This document shows, piece after piece, positions 1 to 10,794 of a DNA stretch of 64,000 nt. Position numbers and translations under genes: made by a program. The notes beneath the pieces were generated by a model. It made no database searches. It was given only the letters and a program-made list of their open reading frames with translations, and was not told the DNA's origin. Source of the DNA: Gammaproteobacteria bacterium (GTDB lineage: Bacteria; Pseudomonadota; Gammaproteobacteria; Competibacterales; Competibacteraceae). Every line of letters begins with the position of its first letter. The stretch's first letter is position 1. Location of the stretch: assembly GCA_024235135.1 (NCBI GenBank), contig JACKMZ010000003.1:124001-188000 (forward strand). Reading direction: 5' to 3'.

Positions 1-1581
1 GTAGACCGGGTGGATGTCCAATTCGTGACGTAACTGGCGTATCTCGCTCTCGGCGATCCGGCACAGCTTGGCCAAGCGCCGGTCGGAGAATCCCTTGCGT
101 TTTAGCGCATACAGCCGTTGCCGGTCGTTGATCACGGTCGGGCCGGTGAGTTTGACTTGAGTTTCGATTTCCAGCAATTCCTCGATCTGGGCGAGGAACC
201 AGGGGTCGATCCAGGTAGCTTCATGGACTTGCTGGAGGCTGTAGCCGGCTCTAAAGGCATCGGCCAGATACCACAAACGCTGGGCGCCCGGCACCGCCAG
301 TTCGCGCTTGAGCAGCGCCGCCGCCTCCGGATCGTGGGGATCGACGATTTCGTCGAAGCCATCGACGCCGATTTCCAGGCCGCGCAGGGCTTTCTGCAGG
401 GATTCCTGAAAGCTCCGGCCGATGGCCATGATTTCGCCGACCGATTTCATTTGCGTGGTAAGTCGCGCGTCGGCCTGGGGAAATTTCTCGAAATTGAAAC
501 GCGGCACTTTGGTGACGACGTAATCGATCGTCGGCTCGAATGAGGCCGGCGAGGCCCCACCCGTAATATCGTTGCGCAGTTCGTCCAGGGTGTAGCCCAC
601 GGCCAGCTTGGCGGCCACCTTGGCGATCGGAAAACCGGTCGCCTTGGAAGCCAGGGCGGAGGAGCGCGAAACCCGGGGATTCATCTCGATGACGACCATG
701 CGTCCGTTGCTGGGATTGATGGCGAATTGCACGTTGGAGCCGCCGGTGTCCACTCCCACTTTGCGCAGCACCGCCAACGAAGCGTCGCGCATGCGCTGGT
801 ATTCCTTGTCGGTCAACGTCTGGGCGGGGGCGACGGTGATCGAATCGCCGGTGTGCACGCCCATGGGATCGAGATTTTCGATAGAGCAGATGATGATGCA
901 GTTGTCGCCGCGATCCCGCACCACCTCCATCTCGTATTCTTTCCAACCCAGCACCGATTCCTCCAGCAGGATCTCGTTGATCGGCGAAAGATCCAGCCCG
1001 CGTTCGGTGATTTCCAACAATTCGTCGCGATTGTAGGCGATTCCGCCACCACTGCCGCCCAGGGTGAAAGAAGGCCGAATGATAACGGGAAAGCCGATTT
1101 CGGCCGAGCCGTCCAGGGCTTCCTCCAGGCTGTGGACGATAACGGACCGCGGGCTTTCCAAGCCGATTTCGGCCATCGCCTGGCGGAATAGTTGGCGGTC
1201 TTCGGCGGTGGCGATGGCCTGCCGGGAAGCGCCGATCATTTCCACGCCGAAGTGGGCCAGAACCCCCTCGCGGTCCAAATCCATGGCGCAGTTCAAGGCC
1301 GTTTGCCCGCCCATGGTGGAAAGCAGGGCGTCGGGCCTTTCCCGCTCGATGATACGCGCCAGCGTTTGCCATTGTATGGGTTCGATATAGATGGCGTCGG
1401 CGGTATCCGGGTCCGTCATGATTGTGGCGGGATTGGAATTCGCCAGAATGATTCGATAGCCCTCGGCGCGCAGGGCCTGACAGGCTTGCGTTCCCGAATA
1501 ATCGAACTCGCAGGCTTGGCCGATCACGATCGGACCGGCGCCGATGATCAGAATACTCTGTATATCAGTGCGTTTCGGCAT
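1..1581 (-). CDS. carB: Carbamoyl-phosphate synthase large subunit, N-terminal half (partial)
   Basis: CarB uses ammonia channelled from CarA, bicarbonate and two ATP to make carbamoyl phosphate for arginine and pyrimidine synthesis. Translation from the ATG at 1581 gives MPKRTDIQSILIIGAGPIVI, the canonical CarB start, followed by the GQACEFDYSG motif, the STMGGQTALN motif and an ATP-grasp domain with RPSFTLGGSGGG. The frame is open to base 1, so 527 of the usual ~1070 residues are present: the carboxyphosphate (first ATP-grasp) half and part of the oligomerisation domain. The second ATP-grasp half and the allosteric domain lie outside the window. It sits 66 bp after carA on the same strand, the usual carAB order, so co-transcription is expected. 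Confidence 0.97.
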   Translation of the reverse strand, partial: MPKRTDIQSILIIGAGPIVIGQACEFDYSGTQACQALRAEGYRIILANSNPATIMTDPDTADAIYIEPIQWQTLARIIERERPDALLSTMGGQTALNCAMDLDREGVLAHFGVEMIGASRQAIATAEDRQLFRQAMAEIGLESPRSVIVHSLEEALDGSAEIGFPVIIRPSFTLGGSGGGIAYNRDELLEITERGLDLSPINEILLEESVLGWKEYEMEVVRDRGDNCIIICSIENLDPMGVHTGDSITVAPAQTLTDKEYQRMRDASLAVLRKVGVDTGGSNVQFAINPSNGRMVVIEMNPRVSRSSALASKATGFPIAKVAAKLAVGYTLDELRNDITGGASPASFEPTIDYVVTKVPRFNFEKFPQADARLTTQMKSVGEIMAIGRSFQESLQKALRGLEIGVDGFDEIVDPHDPEAAALLKRELAVPGAQRLWYLADAFRAGYSLQQVHEATWIDPWFLAQIEELLEIETQVKLTGPTVINDRQRLYALKRKGFSDRRLAKLCRIAESEIRQLRHELDIHPVY

Positions 1582-1647
1582 ATGTGTCCGTTAAGCTCGG
1601 GAGCCGTAACAGCCGTGCTCCCCACAGTAATACGTGGCGCGGCGCTG

Positions 1648-2790
1648 TCAGGCCGCTTGCGAACGGCGGTCCTTGATCATGGCGATGAAGCGTGCGAACA
1701 ATGGAGCGACATCGTGCGGACCCGGACTGGCTTCGGGATGGCCCTGAAAACCGAAGGCTGGGCAATCGGTGCGTTCTATGCCCTGCAGGGACCCATCGAA
1801 CAGGGAACGATGGGTCGCGCGCAGATGGCCGGGCAACGAAGCTTCGTCCACGGCGAAACCGTGATTCTGACTGCTGATCATCACTTGGCCGCTGGCCAGG
1901 TCCAGCACGGGATGATTGGCCCCATGATGCCCGAATTTCATCTTGACGGTGCGCGCGCCGCTGGCTAGCCCCAACAGTTGATGGCCGAGACAGATGCCGA
2001 ACACCGGGATACCGCTTTGCAATAACTGACGGATGGCCGCGATGGCGTAATCGCAGGGTTCGGGATCGCCCGGTCCGTTGGACAGGAAAATACCATCCGG
2101 CTGGGCGGCTAAGACCTGATCGGCGGGCATTTGGGCGGGCATTACCGTCACCCGGCAGCCTTGTTCGACCAGCAGGCGCAGAATGTTGCGCTTGATTCCG
2201 TAATCGTAGGCGATCACATGGTAAGGCAGGTTCCCGGCTGGGTCGTAGCCGTTGGTTTCCGGGTTCCAGCGTCCCGTATTCCAGGTGTAGGGTTCCGTGA
2301 CGCTGACGTGCTTGGCCAGATCCGCGCCTTTGAGTCCGGGAAAGGCGCGGGCGGTTTCCAGGGCCAGCCGCGCGTCCGGCTTGGCATCGGCTATGATGCA
2401 GCCGTTTTGGGCGCCCTGCTCGCGCAACAAGCGGGTCAGGCGGCGCGTGTCGATGTCCGAGATGGCGACGATGCCGCGCTCGCGCAGATAGTCCGGCAGC
2501 GCCTGTTCGCTGCGCCAGTTGCTGAGCCGGCTCGGGCAATCGCGAATGACCAATCCGCTGGAGAAAATCCGCGGTGATTCCTCGTCGCCCTGATTGACGC
2601 CGACGTTGCCGATATGCGGATAGGTCAGGGTGACGATCTGCTGGTAATAGGAAGGATCGGTGAGGATTTCCTGATAGCCGGTGATGGCCGTGTTGAATAC
2701 GACCTCGCCGCTGGTCAGACCGTCCGCTCCGATGGATTCGCCCCAAAACAGACTGCCGTCCGCCAGGGCTAATAGCGCGGGTTTTCTCAA
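1648..2790 (-). CDS. carA: Carbamoyl-phosphate synthase small subunit (glutaminase)
   Basis: CarA hydrolyses glutamine and passes ammonia to CarB. The 380-residue length is standard. The N-terminal CPSase_sm domain holds GEVVFNTAITGYQEILTDPS (residues 28-47). The class I amidotransferase domain carries the nucleophile Cys267 in FGICLGHQLL and the His351/Glu353 pair in GFQGHPEASPG, so the triad is intact. The start is a TTG at 2790, preceded by a GGAGA ribosome-binding site about nine bases upstream; this and the match to family N-termini decide the start. dapB lies 120 bp upstream on the same strand, which leaves room for a carAB promoter, although I could not identify a PyrR, PurR or ArgR site with confidence. 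Confidence 0.97.
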   Translation of the reverse strand: MRKPALLALADGSLFWGESIGADGLTSGEVVFNTAITGYQEILTDPSYYQQIVTLTYPHIGNVGVNQGDEESPRIFSSGLVIRDCPSRLSNWRSEQALPDYLRERGIVAISDIDTRRLTRLLREQGAQNGCIIADAKPDARLALETARAFPGLKGADLAKHVSVTEPYTWNTGRWNPETNGYDPAGNLPYHVIAYDYGIKRNILRLLVEQGCRVTVMPAQMPADQVLAAQPDGIFLSNGPGDPEPCDYAIAAIRQLLQSGIPVFGICLGHQLLGLASGARTVKMKFGHHGANHPVLDLASGQVMISSQNHGFAVDEASLPGHLRATHRSLFDGSLQGIERTDCPAFGFQGHPEASPGPHDVAPLFARFIAMIKDRRSQAA

Positions 2791-2910
2791 GCTGTGTTCT
2801 CTCCGCCAGATTACGCAGGAACGCCGGGTAAGACGCCCATTATCAATCAGTTAAAGGACTACGGGTAGTAGCGAAAGCGAGGGCATCTTACTGCATGGCG
2901 TCCCCCCTGT

Positions 2911-3714
2911 CTAACGCAGCCCTAATACGTCTTGCATATCGTACAAACCCCGTTCGCGCTCCATGATCCAGCCGGCAGCGCGTACCGCGCCCTTGGCGAA
3001 GGTCATGCGGCTGGAGGCCCGATGGGTGATTTCCACGCGCTCGCCGACATCGGCGAACAGGGCGGTGTGTTCGCCGACGATGTCACCGGCGCGCAAGGTG
3101 GCGAAACCGATGGTGTCGCGGGCGCGTTCGCCGATCTTGCCCTGCCGCCCGTAAACCGCGCAGCGGGACAAATCACGGCCCAGGGTCTGCGCGATGACTT
3201 CGCCCATGCGTAGGGCCGTACCCGAAGGCGCATCCACTTTATGCCGGTGGTGCGCTTCGATGATTTCCACGTCCACGCTGTCGCCGAGCACCTGGGCGGC
3301 CAGTTCCAATAGTTTGAAACAGAGATTGACGCCGATGCTCATATTGGGAGCGAGCACGATGGCGATTTCCTGGGCCGCTTGGGCGATGACCGCTTTTTGT
3401 TCGGCGGAAAACCCGGTGGTGCCGATGACCAGTCGTTTGCCGGCCGCGCGACAGGCTTGTACGTGGGCGATGCTCGCCTCCGGCCGGGTAAAATCGATCA
3501 ATACGTCGGATCGGGAAACGGCCGCCGAGATGTCGGCGCCGACGGCAATGTCCAAACGACCGACCCCGGCCAGTTCGCCGGCATCGCTGCCAAGCAGGGA
3601 ACTGCCGGGGTGTTCCAGGGCGGCCTTGCACTGGATTTGCTCGGCTTCTTGGCAGGCGGCGATAATCGTCCGCCCCATGCGGCCCCCGGCGCCGGCAACG
3701 GCAATGTCTATCAT
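2911..3714 (-). CDS. dapB: 4-hydroxy-tetrahydrodipicolinate reductase
   Basis: DapB reduces hydroxy-tetrahydrodipicolinate with NAD(P)H in the lysine and meso-diaminopimelate (cell wall) pathway. The 267-residue protein begins MIDIAVAGAGGRMGRTII with the dinucleotide-binding loop, and carries the catalytic EAHHRHKVDAPSGTA motif (His pair, Lys, and the SGTA loop that binds the carboxylates). The ATG at 3714 is chosen because it has AGGAGAA just upstream and matches the family N-terminus; the frame is open a further 28 codons upstream without homologous character. It is followed by carA and carB on the same strand, the arrangement typical of gammaproteobacteria. Confidence 0.96.
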   Translation of the reverse strand: MIDIAVAGAGGRMGRTIIAACQEAEQIQCKAALEHPGSSLLGSDAGELAGVGRLDIAVGADISAAVSRSDVLIDFTRPEASIAHVQACRAAGKRLVIGTTGFSAEQKAVIAQAAQEIAIVLAPNMSIGVNLCFKLLELAAQVLGDSVDVEIIEAHHRHKVDAPSGTALRMGEVIAQTLGRDLSRCAVYGRQGKIGERARDTIGFATLRAGDIVGEHTALFADVGERVEITHRASSRMTFAKGAVRAAGWIMERERGLYDMQDVLGLR

Positions 3715-3761
3715 TGGGTTCTCCTGGGTACTGGAAAAGGGAAAAGGCATCCTAGTCCGCG

Positions 3762-4679
3762 CTAAACCGGTGCGCAATCGATGCCCGTGGCGGTGCAAGT
3801 GTGTTTTTCTCCACCGGTTTCGATTTGGATCGTCGGATGATGAATGGCGAAGCGGGCGTGCAGCCCATCCGCCACGGAATGCAGAAAGTCGTTGCTGGCG
3901 GCGGGTTCGTTCATGACCAGGTGCGCGGTCAAGGCGGTTTCGGTCGTGCTCATGCCCCAGATGTGTAGATCGTGCACTTCGGTGACGCCCGGCAAGGTGT
4001 CGAGGTAAGCTCGTACGGCATGCGGATCGATATTGCGGGGCACGGCGTCCATGGCCAAATCCAGCGATTCACGCAACAGGCCGATACCGCTGATCAGGAT
4101 GATCGCGGCGATGAGCAGAGCCAGCACCGGGTCCAGCCAGGGCCAGCCGGTCAAGGCCATGACGATGCCGGCGATCACCACGCCCAGGGAAATCACCGCG
4201 TCGCCGGCCATGTGCAGAAAAGCGCCCTGGATATTGAGATCCGAACGGCGGTCGTGAAGGAACAGCAAGGCCGTTCCGGCATTGACGACCAGCCCGATGC
4301 CGGCGATGACGACAATGGCCGTGGCGCTCAGCGAATTGGGTTGCCCCAGTCTTTGAACGGACTCCAGGATGACCGCGCCCAGGGCCACGCACAGCAGCAC
4401 GGCGCTGCTCAGCGAAGCCAGCACGGTGGCCCGCTTCATGCCGTAGGTGCGGCGTTGAGTCGGGCGGGTGGCCGCCAAGCGAAATCCCGCCCAGGCCATC
4501 GCCAGGGCCAGGACATCGCTGAAGTTATGACTGGCGTCGGACAGCAGGGCCATGGAGCCGAACAGCAGGCCCCCGCTCACCTCGACGACCACAAAACCCA
4601 GATTCAGTCCGATGCCGAGCGCGAACGCGCGGTTGTAACGGGGGGAGGCATGATGATCGCAGTGCACGGGTGGTCTCAC
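3762..4679 (-). CDS. Cation diffusion facilitator (CDF) efflux protein, zinc type
   Basis: This is an inner-membrane proton-coupled exporter for Zn2+ or similar divalent ions, of the CzcD/ZitB type. Six hydrophobic helices are visible. Helices 2 and 5 both carry an HxxxD metal site (SHNFSD and HMAGD), the pattern of zinc/cadmium transporters. The C-terminal cytosolic domain has the HDLHIWGMS motif, and the protein ends in a Cys-containing tail. The N-terminus is His-rich (VHCDHH). The likely start is the GTG at 4679, 31 bp after nadE; the frame is open further upstream inside nadE and no strong Shine-Dalgarno decides it. The exact start is uncertain, the family is not. Confidence 0.88.
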   Translation of the reverse strand: MRPPVHCDHHASPRYNRAFALGIGLNLGFVVVEVSGGLLFGSMALLSDASHNFSDVLALAMAWAGFRLAATRPTQRRTYGMKRATVLASLSSAVLLCVALGAVILESVQRLGQPNSLSATAIVVIAGIGLVVNAGTALLFLHDRRSDLNIQGAFLHMAGDAVISLGVVIAGIVMALTGWPWLDPVLALLIAAIILISGIGLLRESLDLAMDAVPRNIDPHAVRAYLDTLPGVTEVHDLHIWGMSTTETALTAHLVMNEPAASNDFLHSVADGLHARFAIHHPTIQIETGGEKHTCTATGIDCAPV

Positions 4680-4710
4680 TAAAGCGCGAAGGGTTGATCG
4701 GGAACGGGCC

Positions 4711-6771
<2,061 letters not shown>

Positions 6772-6846
6772 GAAGAGGCACTCCTGGGTGGCGGGTCGAT
6801 CGGGGGCGCCCACCCGCCACGGTGGATGGAAAGGTCAGTCTGCAGT

Positions 6847-7713
6847 TTATAATCCGGCGCCGCAATACTTGCAGTAACGAGCGTCCGCGTCGTGGCCTTC
6901 GGCCGCACATGCCGGGCAGACCTGGGTGCTGATCGGCTGTTCGCCGGCGCGCGACAGGGCCACCGTGACGATGCCCGTGGGGACGGCGATGATGCCGTAA
7001 CCCATGATCATCACCAGGCTGGCGAACAACTGGCCGACCCAGGTATGCGGCGAGATATCGCCGTAGCCGACCGTGGTCAGCGTCACGATGGCCCAGTACA
7101 TGCCGCGTGGAATGCTGTCGAAACCGTTTTTCTCGCCTTCGATGAGATACATGAGGGCGCCGATGATCGTCACCAGTGTCAGAACCGTCAGCAGGAACAC
7201 GATGATCTTGCGCCGCGTGCTCCATATCGCGGTGGCGAGAACCCGCCCCTCGCGGAGATAACGGGCCATCTTGAACACTCGGAAGACACGCAGCAGCCGT
7301 AGCGCGCGGATCACCATCAGCGACTGCATGCCCGGCACCAGCAGGCTCAAATAAGTGGGTAGAATCGCCAGCAGATCGACGATGCCGTAAAAGCTGACGG
7401 CATAGCGCCAGGGATGGCCGACGCAAACCAGACGCAGGGCGTATTCCGCGCTGAACAGGAGAGTGAGTAACCACTCGACAATGCGAAAAGCCAGAGCGTT
7501 GCGTTCACGCAAATCGGGCACGCTTTCCAGGAATACCACGATCACGCTGAGCACGATTAAAGCGATCAGCAGGACATCGAAAAGCTTACCCGCCGGCGTG
7601 TCGGCCTCGAAGATGATTTCATGGAGACGGCGCCGCCAAGCGGAACGATTCTCGCCCGGCGCTTCGGGGGATAGCTGCGATTCGGAAGTCGTTGGGGAGT
7701 GCGGTGGGCGCAT
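6847..7713 (-). CDS. Voltage-gated potassium channel with C-terminal zinc ribbon
   Basis: A 288-residue six-helix potassium channel of the inner membrane. Helices S1-S4 span about residues 45-150. S4 carries regularly spaced arginines (VIRALRLLRVFRVFK), so voltage sensing is plausible. The pore loop contains the potassium selectivity filter TTVGYGD at 213-219, and S6 ends near residue 254. The tail holds a four-Cys zinc-ribbon-like module (CPAC at 266-269, CKYC at 281-284) instead of an RCK or cyclic-nucleotide domain. The N-terminus is a short disordered Pro/Ser-rich segment. It is followed by nadE on the same strand, with no evident functional link. Confidence 0.92.
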   Translation of the reverse strand: MRPPHSPTTSESQLSPEAPGENRSAWRRRLHEIIFEADTPAGKLFDVLLIALIVLSVIVVFLESVPDLRERNALAFRIVEWLLTLLFSAEYALRLVCVGHPWRYAVSFYGIVDLLAILPTYLSLLVPGMQSLMVIRALRLLRVFRVFKMARYLREGRVLATAIWSTRRKIIVFLLTVLTLVTIIGALMYLIEGEKNGFDSIPRGMYWAIVTLTTVGYGDISPHTWVGQLFASLVMIMGYGIIAVPTGIVTVALSRAGEQPISTQVCPACAAEGHDADARYCKYCGAGL

Positions 7714-7777
7714 ACTGGCGTTTGCTGAGACGGCTCAGGGTCTATCGGTTAACCGAGCATTATGAGGAACTTCGGTC

Positions 7778-8380
7778 ATGCCTGAAAAAATAATTCATTT
7801 TCCCGCCGAACGCCTGACGCTGGAAGGTTTGTTGCATCGGGCCGATGGAGAGCGCGGCGTCGTGATCACCCATCCGCATCCCTTGTACGGGGGCGATATG
7901 TACAATCCGGTGGTGGAAACGCTCAGCCGCGCCTACCAAGAGGCCGGTTATAGCACGCTGCGTTTCAATTTTCGTGGCGTTGGGGGTAGTGGCGGCGGAT
8001 ACGGCGGGGGGCAAGACGAGCGAGCGGATGTCGCGGCGGCGCTGGATTATCTGCGCGACCAGGGCAAGACGGTGCTCGATTTGGCGGGTTATTCCTTTGG
8101 CGCTTGGGTGAGCGCCCAGGTCGAGTGGGACGGTGGACTTCAGCGGATGATTCTGGTGTCACCGCCCGTGGGCTTCGCCGAATTCCGCGATTTTCCCAAC
8201 CTGCCCGAATTGAAAGGGGTACTGACCGGAAGCAGCGACCCAATAGCGCCCGCGAAATTACTGGAGAAGCAGGTTCCGCAATGGAATCCGTCCGCCCGCC
8301 TGGTCGTGATCGACGGGGCGGATCATTTCTTTTCGGGAACCCTGGGTGATTTGTACACGGGGCTGGTCGGGCTTTTGTAG
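7778..8380 (+). CDS. Alpha/beta hydrolase, short serine hydrolase
   Basis: A 200-residue cytosolic alpha/beta-hydrolase of the compact family often annotated as an alpha/beta hydrolase or dienelactone-hydrolase-like protein. The nucleophile elbow is GYSFGAW with Ser106; the acid is probably Asp154 (GSSDPIAP) and the base His183 (GADHFF). The oxyanion-side HPHPLYGGD motif at 32-40 is typical of this group. There is no signal peptide or lid domain. The substrate is unknown. It is a single gene, divergent from the potassium channel and convergent with the PLP decarboxylase. Confidence 0.85.
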   Translation: MPEKIIHFPAERLTLEGLLHRADGERGVVITHPHPLYGGDMYNPVVETLSRAYQEAGYSTLRFNFRGVGGSGGGYGGGQDERADVAAALDYLRDQGKTVLDLAGYSFGAWVSAQVEWDGGLQRMILVSPPVGFAEFRDFPNLPELKGVLTGSSDPIAPAKLLEKQVPQWNPSARLVVIDGADHFFSGTLGDLYTGLVGLL

Positions 8381-8392
8381 AATCATCCGTCG

Positions 8393-8415
8393 CGGGCGGC
8401 CCGACCGGCCGTCCG
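8393..8415. terminator. GC-rich hairpin between convergent genes
   Basis: A nine-pair stem (CGGGCGGCC with GGCCGTCCG, one G-U pair) and a five-base loop sits exactly between the convergent ends of the hydrolase and decarboxylase genes. There is no U-run, so it is a candidate bidirectional terminator or 3'-end stabiliser rather than a classical intrinsic terminator. Confidence 0.4.
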
Positions 8416-8423
8416 GTTCGCTA

Positions 8424-9851
8424 TTAAGCGGTTGGAGCATCGGCAGCGAAGCGGAGAATCTGTTTCAGCAAGCGTCGGACGTCGTCCAGCGTGGTGTCCG
8501 GGTTCATGAAAACCAGGCGCAGATAACGCCGATCATGGAATTGGGTCGAGGTGATGTAGAAATCGCCTTGCGCCAAAATGCGTTTGCGTAGGTCAAGCTG
8601 GCGCTCATCCGAGCCCTGGACCCGGAAACAGAGTATGTTCGCCTCCGGCTCGATGGGTATCTCGATTCCGTCGAATTTCTTCAGTTCGTCATAGGCTTGC
8701 CCGGCTAAGCGGTACTGCCGTTCGACATACTGTGCCAGCCCTTGTTCCCCCAGGGCCGCGAGCACCAGGTAGAAGCGCAGACCCAGGCCGCTCTTGGTGC
8801 ACTCCACGGTGCGATGAATGAAATCGAACCCCAGTTGCTCTTTGTCGTGGAAGAGATAGCTCGCTTCCTGTTGGAAAGCCGCGTCGAGACTCCGATGATC
8901 CCGTACCAGCAGGGCGGCGCAGACCGAGGATGTCCGCATCATCTTGTGGGTATCCCAGGTTAGGGAACTGGCCAACTCCAGACCGTCCAAGCGGTGACGA
9001 TAACTGGACGACAATAGGGCGGTGGCCCCGTGAGCGCCGTCCACATGGAACCAGATGTCCTGATCCCGGCAGAACTCGCCGAGCGCGCGTAGCGGATCGT
9101 AGACGCCGACGGCTGTACTGCAGGCGTTGGCTACCAGCGCCAGGGGCGTTTTGCCGTCCGCGCGCAAACCGGCGAGCGTGGACGGGAGTGCCCGTGGGTC
9201 CATGGCCCCACGCGCATCGGTGGGAACGTAGTAAAGGTTGTCGGTCCCTATCCCGAGAATGCCGGCGGCGCGTTCAACGCTGTAATGGTGAGCGCCCGAG
9301 GCCATTACGGCCAGATCGGCCGAGTTCCCTTGTCGCCAAGCTTCGGGGCGAACCCGACTTCGCGCCGCGATCAGGGCCGTCAGGTTGGCTAACGATCCGC
9401 CGTGCGTCAGGACGCCACCGCCAAAGGTTCCTTCAGGTTGCTGTCCCGGATGCAACGGCGCCATCGTCCAGCCGATCTTGTCCAGCATCCAGTTGATGAC
9501 GAAGTATTCGATGGCCGCCGCGCCTGGGCCCATTTCGTAAATCGCCATGGGATTGTTGGTCAACCCGTCGATCAGGGCTCCCACGGCCGCCGCGTGATGG
9601 GGGACCGCCACTTGATGACCCAGATAGCCGGGCTGATGGAGGTTGATGATGGTCGTCAGATAGCGGTCCATGAACCGTTGGAGCGATTCTCCCTCCAGTC
9701 CGCCATGACGTATGAAATGATCGAGTTGTAGATCGTCTATAAGGGCGGCCATGGGGCGTTGCGCCAGTACCGGCGTTGCCCGTGCGCGTGCCTGTGCAAG
9801 ATGCTGATCCAGGGCCTTGGCTACCAGCGTCAAATCCGTTAGGAATGTCAT
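8424..9851 (-). CDS. Group II PLP-dependent amino-acid decarboxylase family protein
   Basis: A 475-residue fold-type I PLP enzyme related to glutamate, diaminobutyrate and aromatic amino-acid decarboxylases. Visible signatures are GGSLANLTAL (phosphate binding), the stacking His in ASGAHHYSVERAAG (188/189), Asp271 in HVDGAHG (pyridine nitrogen) and the Schiff-base Lys303 in TWDTHKMM. The substrate cannot be read from the sequence; beta-alanine, polyamine or diaminopropane pathways are possible. It has its own transcription unit: 43 bp convergent to the hydrolase, and 166 bp from the sulfotransferase gene, a stretch in which I see nothing else. Confidence 0.85.
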   Translation of the reverse strand: MTFLTDLTLVAKALDQHLAQARARATPVLAQRPMAALIDDLQLDHFIRHGGLEGESLQRFMDRYLTTIINLHQPGYLGHQVAVPHHAAAVGALIDGLTNNPMAIYEMGPGAAAIEYFVINWMLDKIGWTMAPLHPGQQPEGTFGGGVLTHGGSLANLTALIAARSRVRPEAWRQGNSADLAVMASGAHHYSVERAAGILGIGTDNLYYVPTDARGAMDPRALPSTLAGLRADGKTPLALVANACSTAVGVYDPLRALGEFCRDQDIWFHVDGAHGATALLSSSYRHRLDGLELASSLTWDTHKMMRTSSVCAALLVRDHRSLDAAFQQEASYLFHDKEQLGFDFIHRTVECTKSGLGLRFYLVLAALGEQGLAQYVERQYRLAGQAYDELKKFDGIEIPIEPEANILCFRVQGSDERQLDLRKRILAQGDFYITSTQFHDRRYLRLVFMNPDTTLDDVRRLLKQILRFAADAPTA

Positions 9852-10017
9852 GGGTGATGATACAACTGGGTTGAGAAAGGGTTGGGAATCCAGGTTGGAT
9901 GGCTCATCAAGCGACCGGTTCCGGGGGAGCTCGCGGCGTTGTTTGGGAGACAGCCGCGAGTTCCCGATCAGTAGCGGGTGTTGTCCCGGCGCCGATGGCG
10001 ACCCCGGCTTGACGGGG

Positions 10018-10641
10018 CTATATTTTCCCGGTCACGCGATCCCAGAATTCTTCGCGATGATTGGTGCGTGGGAACGGCTCGTCGGGGATGGGTGCCTGAA
10101 GAAATTCACACAAGGGACCCCAGCCGTCTTTGACCGCGAAAACGAGTAGTTGACTCTCCGGGATCGTCGCTTTGACCGCTTCATTGTGAGCGACGAAGGC
10201 GTTGATCATCCCGTCCCGGTCGAGGCTGCTCGGAAATCCCGTTTTGGCGATGACGGATTGGCTCATCGCCAACCACGCTTGCATCTCAAGCGGCGCTTGA
10301 GAGCTTTCGTTGAGCAGCTTGTAAATGGTGGCGGAGAAGCTGTCGGCCCATTTCTCCGGATTGCGATGCGTCAGCACGAATTTCGCCGATGGATAAGCTG
10401 CCAGCAACTCGCGGAAAAAACAGGCGGTGGGCCAATCCACCGCACTTTCATAACCCGCGTAGATGGATTGCCAGTCGGGCGATCCGCTGACCGCCGCGGA
10501 CCAAAGCGGCACCTGCGTCGGCAAGTGATGAATGACCTCTTCCATGTGGTGACAAGGTCCCAGTCCGAGGCGATTGATGGCGAGCTTGAGCGAATAGGTG
10601 CCTGTGCGCCCGACCCCAGCTCCAATAACATGCATGGCCAT
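10018..10641 (-). CDS. Sulfotransferase-family P-loop protein
   Basis: A 207-residue protein opening with MHVIGAGVGRTGTYSLK, the PAPS 5'-phosphosulfate-binding loop variant of the small sulfotransferase family (Sulfotransfer_4-like), and containing VLTHRNPEKWADSF, the usual second conserved block with Arg for the 3'-phosphate. FFRELLAAYPSAKFVLT matches the region before that block. The acceptor is unknown; no sulfate-activation genes are in the window. GGAGAG lies upstream of the ATG at 10641. Homologues have been annotated both as sulfotransferases and as generic P-loop proteins, so the activity is inferred from family only. Confidence 0.8.
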   Translation of the reverse strand: MAMHVIGAGVGRTGTYSLKLAINRLGLGPCHHMEEVIHHLPTQVPLWSAAVSGSPDWQSIYAGYESAVDWPTACFFRELLAAYPSAKFVLTHRNPEKWADSFSATIYKLLNESSQAPLEMQAWLAMSQSVIAKTGFPSSLDRDGMINAFVAHNEAVKATIPESQLLVFAVKDGWGPLCEFLQAPIPDEPFPRTNHREEFWDRVTGKI

Positions 10642-10794
10642 AGAACGACTCTCCGGATGAAATTGAAACGAATGAAAACGATGGCAGGCTAGGATTTCCT
10701 TTTCTGAAATCTGAGCGAACCGCGGATTCTACGCTCGGCTCGATGCCTTGACACGGGAATTCGACGTCAAGCAACTGAAGTTGCCGAGCGTGGC

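Noticed and set aside
251..1372. Long minus-strand frame of 373 residues inside carB
   Set aside because: It is an Arg/Gly-rich shadow of carB, whose true frame is open from 1581 to base 1.
1565..2746. Minus-strand frame of 393 residues over carA
   Set aside because: Out-of-frame shadow; carA in the other frame has intact catalytic residues and normal length.
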